A DNA stretch of 64,000 nt. Origin: Christiangramia lutea (GTDB taxonomy: Bacteria; Bacteroidota; Bacteroidia; Flavobacteriales; Flavobacteriaceae). Positions 16,421-24,540 of the stretch are shown in pieces. Location of the stretch: positions 496,001 through 560,000 of the forward strand of contig NZ_JAKVTV010000002.1 of the NCBI RefSeq assembly GCF_022489035.1, read 5' to 3'. Below the pieces are notes generated by a model that was given only the letters and a program-made list of their open reading frames with translations, ran no database searches and had not been told where the DNA came from. Each line of letters opens with the position of its first letter. The stretch's first letter is position 1. The position numbers and the translations under genes were made by a program.

Positions 16421-17623
16421 ATGGGAAAACAGCAGGTTTCACCTTTTACCAAGGATCAACTAATACCACAGGAAGAAACCCTTGAGATCTACAAACCTAA
16501 AGGGCAACTATTCATTGGAATCCCTAAAGAAACAGCTTACCAGGAAAAAAGAATTTGCCTAAGTCCAGACGCAGTTGCCGCAATCACCGCTCATGGCCAC
16601 AGGGTTATGATAGAATCTGGCGCGGGTAAATGGGCTCGTTTTAGCGATAAGGACTATTCTGATGCCGGTGCCGAAATTACCAAAGACACCAAAAAAGTAT
16701 TTTCCTGTCCTATCATTTTAAAGATTGAACCACCATCTATAGATGAGTTAAAATATATTAATCCGCAGACGATACTTATTTCTGCATTACAGATAAAAAC
16801 CCAGTGCAAAGAATACTTTCAAAAACTAGCGGAGAAAAGAGTCACTGCTCTTGGTTTTGAATTTATTAAAGATGATGATGGTAGCTACCCTATTGTACGT
16901 GCACTAAGTGAGATTGCAGGAACAGCATCAGTATTGATCTCTTCTGAAATCATGAGCAATCACGCCAAAGGAAACGGATTGATGTTCGGGAACATAAGTG
17001 GTGTGCCTCCCGTAGAAGTAGTAATTATTGGAGCAGGAACAGTTGGTGAATTCGCGACTAGATCTGCCATAGGACTTGGTGCCAGCGTTAAGGTTTTCGA
17101 CAGTTCACTAACCAAATTAAGGAATATTCAAGCCAGCCTGGGAAAAACTTTTTACACCAGCACTATTCAACCAAAAAACCTAACCAAAGCATTAAAACGC
17201 GCCGATGTAGTGATTGGTGCTGTTCGTGGAAAAGATCGTTCCCCTATCCTGGTTACAGAAAATATGGTGCAAACTATGAAACGTGGCGCCGTAATAATTG
17301 ATGTAAGCATAGATATGGGTGGTTGTGTAGAAACCAGCGAGATCACTTCTCATGACGAACCAATTTTTACAAAACATAACGTAATTCATTATTGCGTCCC
17401 TAATATTCCCTCACGATACGCACGAACCTCTTCGCTTTCTATTAGTAACATATTCACCCCCTACCTTTTACATATTGGTGAGGAAGGTGGCCTTGAAAAT
17501 ACTTTAAGATTCGATAAAGGTTTGCGCAGTGGTTTGTACTTTTACCACGGAATTTTAACCAGCAAATCTATAGCCGACTGGTTTAACCTTTCCTACCGTG
17601 ATATAAACCTATTGATATTTTAA
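16421..17623 (+). CDS. ald: Alanine dehydrogenase
   Basis: The 400-residue protein belongs to the alanine dehydrogenase/PNT family, which oxidatively deaminates L-alanine to pyruvate with NAD, or runs in reverse. The N-terminal catalytic segment FIGIPKETAYQEKRICLSPDAV and the Rossmann motif VVIIGAGTVGEFATRSA are clear. The C-terminal third has VIDVSIDMGGCVETS and the His-containing HYCVPNIPSRYARTSS. It carries an N-terminal extension of about 30 residues before the usual start of the family domain, as in other flavobacterial homologues. A small membrane protein gene follows 3 bases after its stop. Confidence 0.92.
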   Translation: MGKQQVSPFTKDQLIPQEETLEIYKPKGQLFIGIPKETAYQEKRICLSPDAVAAITAHGHRVMIESGAGKWARFSDKDYSDAGAEITKDTKKVFSCPIILKIEPPSIDELKYINPQTILISALQIKTQCKEYFQKLAEKRVTALGFEFIKDDDGSYPIVRALSEIAGTASVLISSEIMSNHAKGNGLMFGNISGVPPVEVVIIGAGTVGEFATRSAIGLGASVKVFDSSLTKLRNIQASLGKTFYTSTIQPKNLTKALKRADVVIGAVRGKDRSPILVTENMVQTMKRGAVIIDVSIDMGGCVETSEITSHDEPIFTKHNVIHYCVPNIPSRYARTSSLSISNIFTPYLLHIGEEGGLENTLRFDKGLRSGLYFYHGILTSKSIADWFNLSYRDINLLIF

Positions 17624-17626
17624 ATA

Positions 17627-18007
17627 ATGAAGCTTATTCATCGACTTGCATATTATGGTGTAGGTCTTTTTTTCGGAATTGTAATTTTAATTTTCTTCCT
17701 GGGAGGAAAAAAAACCTCCTGTGATTATTCGCCGAATGCCAGGGTATTAAAAAACATCAGGATCAAAGAGCGAATTTTTTCTAATAGCTCTATGCAATTC
17801 TTCGAATCGAATAAAATTGATACGGCTACTGTTTCAAAAATCCTAAAAGATGGAGATGTTGATTTTAATAAGAGTAATACAGAAGCTGAACCCTGTAATA
17901 TTTATTTCATTTCTGGTGGATCTGAAGAACATGTCTTAGAACTTGAAATAGAAAATTGCGACAGTATTGCAACAATTCAAAAGGTATATATAAAAAAGGA
18001 CGAGTAA
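17627..18007 (+). CDS. DUF4258-like small membrane-anchored protein
   Basis: The 126-residue protein has one N-terminal membrane segment (about 9-26, YGVGLFFGIVILIFFLGG) followed by a soluble domain resembling DUF4258 (RVLKNIRIKERIFSN through LEIENCDSIATIQKVYI). Three Cys (CDY, PCNIYF, ENCDS) occur in the soluble part. The function is unknown. It lies 3 bases after ald and shares a terminator whose loop contains its own stop codon. The DUF assignment is from memory of the pattern and is moderately sure. Confidence 0.6.
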   Translation: MKLIHRLAYYGVGLFFGIVILIFFLGGKKTSCDYSPNARVLKNIRIKERIFSNSSMQFFESNKIDTATVSKILKDGDVDFNKSNTEAEPCNIYFISGGSEEHVLELEIENCDSIATIQKVYIKKDE

Positions 18008-18026
18008 TTAACCCGTCCTTTTTCTT
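17994..18026. terminator. Bidirectional terminator between the ald operon and bcp
   Basis: AAAGGACG (17995-18002) and CGTCCTTT (18014-18021) form an 8-bp stem followed by a T-rich tail on the plus strand. The stop codon of the 17627 gene lies in the loop. Confidence 0.75.
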
Positions 18027-18042
18027 TTTATTATAACTGAAT

Positions 18043-18498
18043 TTAATCTTCCAGTATTTGTTCTGCGTGGGCTTTAGTCTTTACCTTTTTGATCACCGCT
18101 TCAATTTTTCCATTTTCATCAATTAAAAATGTTGTTCTGTGAATTCCATCATATTCCTTACCCATGAATTTTTTTGGGCCCCACACACCATATGCATTTA
18201 TGACTTCTTTATCTTCATCAGCAAGTAATGGATATTTGAAATCATATTTATTTTTAAAGTTTTGCTGCCTCTTTTTAGAATCTGCGCTTACTCCTAAAAT
18301 TTCATAACCTTTCTCATTCAGAACCTCATAATTATCACTTAGATTACAAGCTTCAGCAGTACATCCAGGTGTACTGGCTTTTGGGTAGAAAAAAAGAACC
18401 AGTTTTTTTCCTTTATAATCCGATAAACTTATTTCATTTCCATCCTGGTCTTCAGCTTTAAAATCGGGAGCCTTATCCCCTTCTTTCAATGTTGTCAT
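18043..18498 (-). CDS. bcp: Thioredoxin-dependent thiol peroxidase (Bcp/PrxQ)
   Basis: The 151-residue peroxiredoxin has the PrxQ arrangement PGCTAEACNLSD: peroxidatic C46 and resolving C51, four residues apart, in an atypical 2-Cys enzyme. It reduces hydrogen peroxide and lipid hydroperoxides in the cytosol using thioredoxin. Also visible are KLVLFFYPKAST and the C-terminal RTTFLIDENGKIEAV. It is divergent from nth with only 31 bases between the two start codons, so both promoters reach into the neighbouring gene. Confidence 0.95.
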   Translation of the reverse strand: MTTLKEGDKAPDFKAEDQDGNEISLSDYKGKKLVLFFYPKASTPGCTAEACNLSDNYEVLNEKGYEILGVSADSKKRQQNFKNKYDFKYPLLADEDKEVINAYGVWGPKKFMGKEYDGIHRTTFLIDENGKIEAVIKKVKTKAHAEQILED

Positions 18499-18504
18499 AA
18501 TTAT

Positions 18505-18512
18505 TACTTTTG
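18505..18512 (+). promoter_or_regulatory. -7 promoter element of nth (TACTTTTG)
   Basis: TACTTTTG fits TAnnTTTG and predicts a leader of about 14 nt before nth. The -33 region falls inside the bcp coding sequence and is not well conserved. Confidence 0.45.
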
Positions 18513-18529
18513 CCCTAAATTAAAACTTT

Positions 18530-19186
18530 ATGACCAAACAGGAAAAGGTACAGTTCGTTATTGAAACGTTAAATGATATTTACCCGGAAATACAAATCCC
18601 GCTGGATCATAAAGATCCGTATACGCTATTAATAGCAGTTCTTCTTTCAGCCCAAAGTACAGATGTGAAGGTTAACCAGATAACCCCAAAACTTTTTGAA
18701 ATTGCAGATGACCCATTCAAAATGGTAAAATTATCGGTAGAGGAAATTAGGGAAATAATAAAACCGGTAGGACTTTCACCTATGAAATCAAAGGGGATAC
18801 ATGGTTTATCAAAGATCTTAATAGAAAAATACAATGGAGAGGTTCCCGCCGATCTGGAAGCATTAGAGGAATTGCCGGCTGTAGGACATAAAACTGCGAG
18901 TGTTGTGATTTCACAGGCTTTTAACATTCCTGCCTTTCCTGTAGATACACATATACATAGACTTATGTATCGTTGGAATTTCAGCAATGGTAAAAACGTA
19001 AAACAAACGGAAAAAGATGCGAAAAGATTATTTCCTGAAGATCTATGGAATAAACTTCACCTTCAAATTATCTGGTACGGAAGGCAATATTCGCCTGCGA
19101 GAGGATGGGATCTGGATAAGGATGTAATTACTAAAACTATTGGAAGAAAATCAGTAATCAATGAATATTTGAAGAAAAAGAAATAA
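18530..19186 (+). CDS. nth: Endonuclease III-type DNA glycosylase lacking the iron-sulfur cluster motif
   Basis: The 218-residue protein of the HhH-GPD superfamily has catalytic residues in place: K121 in the helix-hairpin-helix LPAVGHKTAS and D139 in FPVDTHIHR. Nth removes oxidised pyrimidines and cleaves the abasic site in base excision repair. Classical Nth ends with four cysteines (C-X6-C-X2-C-X5-C) binding a 4Fe-4S cluster. Here the corresponding region reads IWYGRQYSPARGWDLDKD, and the whole protein contains no cysteine. The overall length is close to normal, so this is loss of the cluster rather than a truncation. A strong hairpin terminator begins at its stop codon. Confidence 0.9.
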   Translation: MTKQEKVQFVIETLNDIYPEIQIPLDHKDPYTLLIAVLLSAQSTDVKVNQITPKLFEIADDPFKMVKLSVEEIREIIKPVGLSPMKSKGIHGLSKILIEKYNGEVPADLEALEELPAVGHKTASVVISQAFNIPAFPVDTHIHRLMYRWNFSNGKNVKQTEKDAKRLFPEDLWNKLHLQIIWYGRQYSPARGWDLDKDVITKTIGRKSVINEYLKKKK

Positions 19187-19220
19187 AAAAAGACCTGCGG
19201 CTAATTTACAGGTCTTTTTA
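19185..19220 (+). terminator. Intrinsic terminator after nth
   Basis: AAAAAGACCTG (19187-19197) and CAGGTCTTTTT (19209-19219) form a perfect 11-bp stem with an 11-nt loop. It can serve both nth and, on the minus strand, the small gene ending at 19225. Confidence 0.85.
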
Positions 19221-19224
19221 AAAT

Positions 19225-19377
19225 TTAATTCAAAATCCTTTCAAACTTCATCTTTTCGTAATCAACCACACTAAGTGCCTTTGAATAATTCAAAAGAAGG
19301 TCAATGGTCTCCTTTTTCGGTTTAAGATGATTAATCTTTTCTTCTTTAGAAGTTTTTTTAAAGTAGAGTTTCCCCAT
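19225..19377 (-). CDS. Small basic protein (50 aa) downstream of the sigma factor gene
   Basis: ATG at 19377 opens a 50-codon frame ending TAA at 19225-19227. The product is lysine-rich and probably helical, with the segments MGKLYFKKTSKEEKINHLKP and ETIDLLLNYSKALSVVDYEK. No membrane segment or signal is seen. It sits on the same strand 61 bases after the sigma factor stop and ends against the terminator at 19187-19219. Similar Flavobacteriia peptides with a KPxKETIDFLLNYSKxL core are familiar to me, which supports a real gene. The function is unknown, and a search is needed for confirmation. Confidence 0.6.
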   Translation of the reverse strand: MGKLYFKKTSKEEKINHLKPKKETIDLLLNYSKALSVVDYEKMKFERILN

Positions 19378-19438
19378 TTGGTTTTCATTTTTGTTAGTAT
19401 AATAGAATAACGCAGCAAATGGGGGGATATTGTTTAAG

Positions 19439-20023
19439 CTAATTCGTTAAAATTAAATTTCTTTTTTCTATAATCTTCCGGAGGTTTATTAGAGCATATC
19501 TCATCCTTCCCAGGGCAGTATTTATACTTACTCCGGTGCGTTCCGAGATTTCTTTAAAGCTCATATCCTTATAGATACGCATTGTTAAAACTTCAAGTTG
19601 ATCCTCTGGAAGTTCCTTAATAAGCTCCTGAACATCAGATTCGATCTGGTCTTTAATGATCTGGGTTTCAGCGTTAAGATCACCATCACTCAAAACTGAA
19701 AAAATATTAAAATCCCCGCTATTATCGAATTTGGGCATTCTTTTATTCTTTCTGAAATGGTCTATTATAAGATTATGTGCTATTCGCATGACCCAGGGAA
19801 GAAATTTACCTTCTTCGTTGTATTTACCTCTTTTTAAAGTCCGGATCACTTTGATGAAGGTGTCCTGGAAGATATCTTCAGCGATATCCCTGTTGTAGAC
19901 CTTAGAAAAAATAAAACTGTAAATACGGTGTTGGTGACGATTGATGAGGGCGCCAAGTGCGTTTTCATTTCCATCAAGATAATTACGTACAAGTGACGCG
20001 TCAGTTACCTTAGTGTTATTCAT
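19439..20023 (-). CDS. Sigma-70 family (ECF-type) RNA polymerase sigma factor
   Basis: The 194-residue protein has sigma region 2 (ALGALINRHQHRIYSFIF, then DIAEDIFQDTFIKVIRTL and WVMRIAHNLIIDHFRK) and region 4 (ELPEDQLEVLTMRIYKDMSF, then KEISERTGVSINTALGRMRY), with no region 3 or 1.1, as in ECF sigma factors. There is no anti-sigma gene beside it. It is the type found as a stand-alone, conserved gene in Flavobacteriia. It has an excellent -33/-7 promoter and an unusually long leader of about 105 nt for this genome, which may carry regulation. Confidence 0.9.
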   Translation of the reverse strand: MNNTKVTDASLVRNYLDGNENALGALINRHQHRIYSFIFSKVYNRDIAEDIFQDTFIKVIRTLKRGKYNEEGKFLPWVMRIAHNLIIDHFRKNKRMPKFDNSGDFNIFSVLSDGDLNAETQIIKDQIESDVQELIKELPEDQLEVLTMRIYKDMSFKEISERTGVSINTALGRMRYALINLRKIIEKRNLILTN

Positions 20024-20131
20024 AACAGTTACTTTAGATGCACAGGAATTAGGGATTCCCGTAGGTTAGGTTATTTAGTTTAAAAAAAGTAACTGTGCTG
20101 AATAGGCAACTAGAATTTTCGGGTTATGCAC

Positions 20132-20164
20132 CAAATATAGTGAGATAAAATTGACATTTGCAAA
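20132..20164 (-). promoter_or_regulatory. Promoter of the sigma factor gene (TTTG, 21 nt, TATATTTG)
   Basis: On the minus strand TTTG (20164 to 20161) is followed after 21 nt by TATATTTG (20139 to 20132). This is a full -33/-7 Bacteroidota promoter with predicted start near 20128, leaving a leader of about 105 nt. Confidence 0.65.
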
Positions 20165-20229
20165 CAAAACCTTAAATTTTTAACAATACTATAGCTTTTA
20201 ATGGGCTTTCTTTCCCGCTTCATTATGAG

Positions 20230-20237
20230 TAACTTTG
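20230..20237 (+). promoter_or_regulatory. -7 promoter element of uvrA (TAACTTTG)
   Basis: TAACTTTG fits TAnnTTTG and would give a leader of about 18 nt before uvrA. The same octamer precedes fumC at a nearly identical distance. No clear -33 box. Confidence 0.5.
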
Positions 20238-20258
20238 CGGCTTTAGCAGAAATCAAGC

Positions 20259-23048
20259 ATGACAACAGATATTTCAACAGTAGACCCTAAGAAGAATATA
20301 ATCATTAAAGGCGCAAAGCTGCACAACCTGAAGAACATTAATGCGATTATTCCACGAAATAAACTCGTGGTGATTACCGGGCTTTCAGGATCTGGAAAAT
20401 CAAGCTTGGCTTTTGATACCTTATATGCAGAAGGTCAACGTAGATATGTAGAAAGCTTAAGCTCTTACGCCAGGCAATTTCTTGGACGGTTGAACAAGCC
20501 AAAGGTAGATTACATCAAAGGCATTGCTCCGGCTATTGCAATCGAACAAAAAGTAAATTCTACAAACCCCCGTTCAACGGTGGGAACCTCTACTGAAATA
20601 TATGATTATCTGAAACTATTGTTTGCCAGAATAGGAAGAACCTACTCTCCTATTTCGGGTAATGAGGTGAAAAAAGATACGGTAACAGATGTCATAAATT
20701 TTGTAAAAAACTTTCCGGAAAGAGAGAAACTTCTGCTTCTGGCCCCTATTCATGTTGAAGAAGGCCGGTCTTTAGAAAAAAAGATAAAGGTTCTTGCTCA
20801 ACAGGGATACAGCCGTATCAAAATTGATAATACTGTAGTTCGAATTGATGAAACAGATTTAAAAAAAGCTAAGGATGATAATACCTGGCTGGTTGTAGAC
20901 CGGATCATTACCACAGACAAAGAAGATTTTTATAATCGGCTGGCAGATGCTATAGAAGCTGCATTTTTTGAAGGAAAGGGAGAATTATTTATTGAAAAAT
21001 TGTCGGATAACGGTCAGAGACATTTCAGCAATAAGTTTGAACTGGATGGGATGAGCTTCCTGGAACCAAATGTACACTTATTCAGTTTTAATAATCCTTA
21101 TGGAGCCTGCCCTAAATGCGAGGGTTACGGTGATGTGATTGGTATCGATGAGGAACTTGTTATACCAAATACAGGTTTGTCGGTTTACGAAAATGCTATA
21201 TTTCCCTGGCGGGGAGACAGTATGAGCTGGTACAGGGATCAATTGGTCAATAACTCTCACAAATTCGATTTCCCTATACATAAACCTTATTTTGAACTAA
21301 GTGATGAACAGAAGGATCTGGTTTGGAACGGCAACCAATATTTTGAAGGTATCAACCAGTTTTTTGAATTCCTGGAAAGTAAGGCATACAAGATACAGAA
21401 TAGGGTTATGTTATCCCGTTACCGCGGAAAGACAAAATGTTCAGCTTGTAAAGGGAAAAGACTTAGACCGGAAGCAGAATATGTAAAGATCAATGATCAT
21501 AGCATTACAGACCTGGTGGGAAAACCCCTGGACAAAGTAAGATCTTTTTTCGATGATCTTGAATTAAATGAGTATGACGAAAAAATCGCAAAACGACTAT
21601 TAACTGAGATAAGGAACCGACTTGAGTTTCTTTCGAATGTTGGCCTTGATTATTTAACTCTTAATAGGAAGTCCAATACTCTTTCCGGAGGAGAATCTCA
21701 AAGGATAAACCTGGCTACTTCACTTGGAAGTAGTTTGGTAGGCTCTATGTATATTCTAGATGAACCTTCCATAGGTTTACATCCTAAAGACACAGAAAAA
21801 TTGATAGGTGTATTGAAACATCTTCGTGACTTGGGTAATACAGTGATTGTTGTAGAACATGATGAAGAGATCATGAATGCTGCTGATGAAATTATTGATA
21901 TTGGCCCGGAAGCCGGAACAAATGGTGGCCATGTAGTAGCCACCGGAACCTTAAAGGAAATTCTAAAATCTGATTCCCTAACCGCCAGTTATCTCAACGG
22001 TAAGATGGAGATTGAGGTTCCGGATAAAAGGAGAACTTCAAAGAATAAAATAAAAGTTCTTGGCGCCAGAGAAAATAACTTGAAGAATATCGACGTAGAG
22101 TTTCAATTAGGAGTTTTCACTGCGATTACGGGCGTTTCCGGAAGCGGTAAAAGTACTTTGGTGAAAAAGATCCTCTATCCGGCAGTTCAAAAAGAAATTG
22201 GCGGCTATGGGGAGAAGGCAGGCCAATTCAACGGGGTTGAAGGTGATTTCAAAAAACTTGGAACCGTTGAGTTCGTGGATCAGAATCCTATAGGAAGATC
22301 TTCGAGATCTAATCCTGTTACCTATATAAAAGCTTATGATGACATTCGGAATTTATTTGCCAGCCAACGATTAGCTAAATTACGCGGATTTAAAGCCAAG
22401 CACTTCTCTTTTAATGTTGATGGAGGTAGATGTGAAACCTGTAAAGGTGAGGGTGAGGTGACTATTGAAATGCAGTTCATGGCCGATGTCCACTTGGAAT
22501 GTGAAACCTGTAATGGAAAACGTTTCAAAAAAGAAGTGCTGGAGGTGACTTTTCATGATAGAAACATTGATGATGTTCTTAATATGACCATAGATGACGC
22601 TACCAATTTCTTTGAAGAACATGACCAGGATAAGATCGTAAAAAAGCTGAAACCACTTAAAGATGTTGGTTTAGGTTATGTTCAATTAGGTCAGAGTTCT
22701 TCTACTCTTTCTGGTGGAGAAGCACAACGAATTAAACTGGCATCCTTCCTTGTAAAGGGAAACACTAAAACCAAGGCTCTCTTTATTTTTGATGAACCAA
22801 CCACCGGGCTACATTTTCATGATATAAAAAAACTATTAAAATCCTTTAACGCTCTTATCTCAAAAGGACATACAGTAATTGTGATAGAACATAATATGGA
22901 CCTTGTGAAGTGTGCAGATGAAGTAATAGATTTGGGACCTGAAGGCGGTGAAAAAGGGGGTTACCTTGTAGGACAGGGAACTCCTGAGGAACTAGCTAGC
23001 AACAAGAAATCTTATACATCAAAATATCTTCAGGAAAAATTAGCCTGA
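20259..23048 (+). CDS. uvrA: Excinuclease ABC subunit A
   Basis: The 929-residue protein is the DNA damage-recognition ATPase of nucleotide excision repair. Two ABC ATPase halves are evident: Walker [15 protein letters not shown] near 46 and [14 protein letters not shown] near 625, and signature segments [10 protein letters not shown] and [10 protein letters not shown]. Zinc modules show CxxC pairs ([34 protein letters not shown]). The length is normal for UvrA. UvrB and UvrC are not nearby. It has its own promoter and is probably monocistronic. Confidence 0.97.
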   Translation: MTTDISTVDPKKNIIIKGAKLHNLKNINAIIPRNKLVVITGLSGSGKSSLAFDTLYAEGQRRYVESLSSYARQFLGRLNKPKVDYIKGIAPAIAIEQKVNSTNPRSTVGTSTEIYDYLKLLFARIGRTYSPISGNEVKKDTVTDVINFVKNFPEREKLLLLAPIHVEEGRSLEKKIKVLAQQGYSRIKIDNTVVRIDETDLKKAKDDNTWLVVDRIITTDKEDFYNRLADAIEAAFFEGKGELFIEKLSDNGQRHFSNKFELDGMSFLEPNVHLFSFNNPYGACPKCEGYGDVIGIDEELVIPNTGLSVYENAIFPWRGDSMSWYRDQLVNNSHKFDFPIHKPYFELSDEQKDLVWNGNQYFEGINQFFEFLESKAYKIQNRVMLSRYRGKTKCSACKGKRLRPEAEYVKINDHSITDLVGKPLDKVRSFFDDLELNEYDEKIAKRLLTEIRNRLEFLSNVGLDYLTLNRKSNTLSGGESQRINLATSLGSSLVGSMYILDEPSIGLHPKDTEKLIGVLKHLRDLGNTVIVVEHDEEIMNAADEIIDIGPEAGTNGGHVVATGTLKEILKSDSLTASYLNGKMEIEVPDKRRTSKNKIKVLGARENNLKNIDVEFQLGVFTAITGVSGSGKSTLVKKILYPAVQKEIGGYGEKAGQFNGVEGDFKKLGTVEFVDQNPIGRSSRSNPVTYIKAYDDIRNLFASQRLAKLRGFKAKHFSFNVDGGRCETCKGEGEVTIEMQFMADVHLECETCNGKRFKKEVLEVTFHDRNIDDVLNMTIDDATNFFEEHDQDKIVKKLKPLKDVGLGYVQLGQSSSTLSGGEAQRIKLASFLVKGNTKTKALFIFDEPTTGLHFHDIKKLLKSFNALISKGHTVIVIEHNMDLVKCADEVIDLGPEGGEKGGYLVGQGTPEELASNKKSYTSKYLQEKLA

Positions 23049-23130
23049 TCTTTATAACAAACTAAATAACAGTGAAGTACAGGATAAGAAAAGGTTTCTA
23101 TAAAGCTGAATAGTCAATGTTTACGGACTT

Positions 23131-23146
23131 TGGCACGTGCTTTGTA
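23131..23146 (+). promoter_or_regulatory. Sigma-54-type promoter (TGGCACG-N4-TTGTA)
   Basis: TGGCACG (23131-23137), four bases, then TTGTA (23142-23146) match the RpoN -24/-12 consensus TGGCACG-N4-TTGCW with one change (C to T at -12). GG and GT are 10 bases apart, as required. The predicted start near 23157 leaves a leader of about 30 nt before ATG 23187. The box overlaps an in-frame TTG at 23130, which argues against that codon as the start. Confidence 0.6.
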
Positions 23147-23186
23147 TTTATTAGGGAAAATGTTCCTAATTAAATACATTACTACC

Positions 23187-24461
23187 ATGAGAAACCTGAC
23201 GCTTATTTTCGCATTGCTATTTGTTGGCTGGTCAGTATCGGCTGCTTCAAAATCTAAATCAGCAATAACTAATTACAACTACAATTATAACGAATCATTC
23301 ATTTTCGTTGAAGGAGGCGTTGAGTTTGCGGTTTATCCTAATGGTGAGTTCGATTTTTATTTTAATCCAGATTTCAGAAGAGGGAATTCATTCCAGCTTT
23401 CAACTCCGAATGTTAATATTAGTTACAATTCTGGATATAACTACGATCCTTACGTGCAATATGATGATTATGGTGCTGTGATCCAGATCGAGAACGTTCC
23501 AATTTACTATGATTACTATGGTAGAATTGTCCAGGCAGGTAACATTTTCCTTCGATACAATAATTTTGGCCGTCTTGCTCGGGTTGGAAACTTGCATATC
23601 CACTACAACAATTTGCATCGAATGACGCATTATTCAGGATATATTAACCATTACAACAGGCGCTATGTTCATAGACCATGGCACGATTATTACCGTCGCC
23701 CAGGTGTTAATGTGAGTATTGTTTTTGGAAGACCTTATAGAGCATTTTATGAACCAAGACGAGTGTCTTATAATAAATATGTTACGGTATACAACAATTA
23801 TTATATCAATAAAAGAAAAAGGAATTTTTACAGACCATTCCAGACAGTTAGTTCATATAACCATGGAAGAAAAACAAATTCCAAACGTCGAGTTGCTTAC
23901 AACCATCACAAATCAGATTTCAATCAACCTGCTACCAGGAAAAGTGTTGCAAGAGACAAAACCTATTCAGATAGAATAAAAGCTAATCGAAACGACAGGA
24001 GAAGTACAAGTAATACCAGGTCCAGAGTTTATAGTGACCGCAATGAGAGCAGCACTAATTCTAGAGGAAGGTCGCCTAAATTTGAAAATACCCAAAAAAG
24101 AAGACAGGTTTCAACCAGGCAGAGTAATATAGGTACGGAACAAAAGAGAAATTCGAGAAATAATTACGGAAGTGAATCCAGAGAAGTAAAAAGAACCGGA
24201 AATGTTTCAAATTCCAATCATCGCATGAAGGAATCAAGGAATAACAGAGTTCAACAAAAAAGACAGGTTTCTCGCAATAGAACTATAGAAAAAAGTAATA
24301 GATCTGCTGAAAGGAAGAGTTCGGTAGACCGTCCAACAAGGCAAAGAAGTTCCTCCGTGAAAACGGACTCAAATTCAAGAAATACAAGGTCTAACTCGGT
24401 TAGATCAAAAAATTCTTCGAAAACGAGAAGTTCGGCACGAAATATGAATAATAGATTATAG
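23187..24461 (+). CDS. Secreted Tyr/Asn-rich then Arg/Ser/Asn-rich protein (424 aa)
   Basis: I recognise a Flavobacteriia-type hypothetical protein, not a function. From ATG 23187 the product starts with a signal peptide (MRNLTLIFALLFVGWSVSAA). Residues 30-150 are Tyr-, Asn- and Asp-rich with repeated YDYYGR/YNNFGR-type turns (VQYDDYGAVIQIENVP, IYYDYYGRIVQAGNI, LRYNNFGRLARVGNL), suggesting beta-repeats. From about 190 to the end it is low-complexity, highly basic and disordered, dominated by Arg, Ser, Asn and Lys with no acidic balance. The frame extends upstream to TTG 23130, but that codon overlaps the sigma-54-like promoter. It may bind polyanions at the surface; that is a guess. Confidence 0.8.
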   Translation: MRNLTLIFALLFVGWSVSAASKSKSAITNYNYNYNESFIFVEGGVEFAVYPNGEFDFYFNPDFRRGNSFQLSTPNVNISYNSGYNYDPYVQYDDYGAVIQIENVPIYYDYYGRIVQAGNIFLRYNNFGRLARVGNLHIHYNNLHRMTHYSGYINHYNRRYVHRPWHDYYRRPGVNVSIVFGRPYRAFYEPRRVSYNKYVTVYNNYYINKRKRNFYRPFQTVSSYNHGRKTNSKRRVAYNHHKSDFNQPATRKSVARDKTYSDRIKANRNDRRSTSNTRSRVYSDRNESSTNSRGRSPKFENTQKRRQVSTRQSNIGTEQKRNSRNNYGSESREVKRTGNVSNSNHRMKESRNNRVQQKRQVSRNRTIEKSNRSAERKSSVDRPTRQRSSSVKTDSNSRNTRSNSVRSKNSSKTRSSARNMNNRL

Positions 24462-24500
24462 ATGACAAGTTCATAATTTAATTTTTTGGTTGGTTAGTTG

Positions 24501-24540
24501 GAAAACCCCTGAAGCACCCACGCTGATGGGGTTTTCTCGT
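24501..24540. terminator. Bidirectional terminator between the secreted protein and flippase genes
   Basis: GAAAACCCC (24501-24509) and GGGGTTTTC (24528-24536) form a 9-bp stem with an 18-nt loop, between two convergent genes. Confidence 0.7.

Noticed and set aside
23130-23186. Upstream extension of the secreted Arg-rich protein from TTG 23130
   Set aside because: It overlaps a sigma-54-like promoter and would precede a clear signal peptide at ATG 23187.
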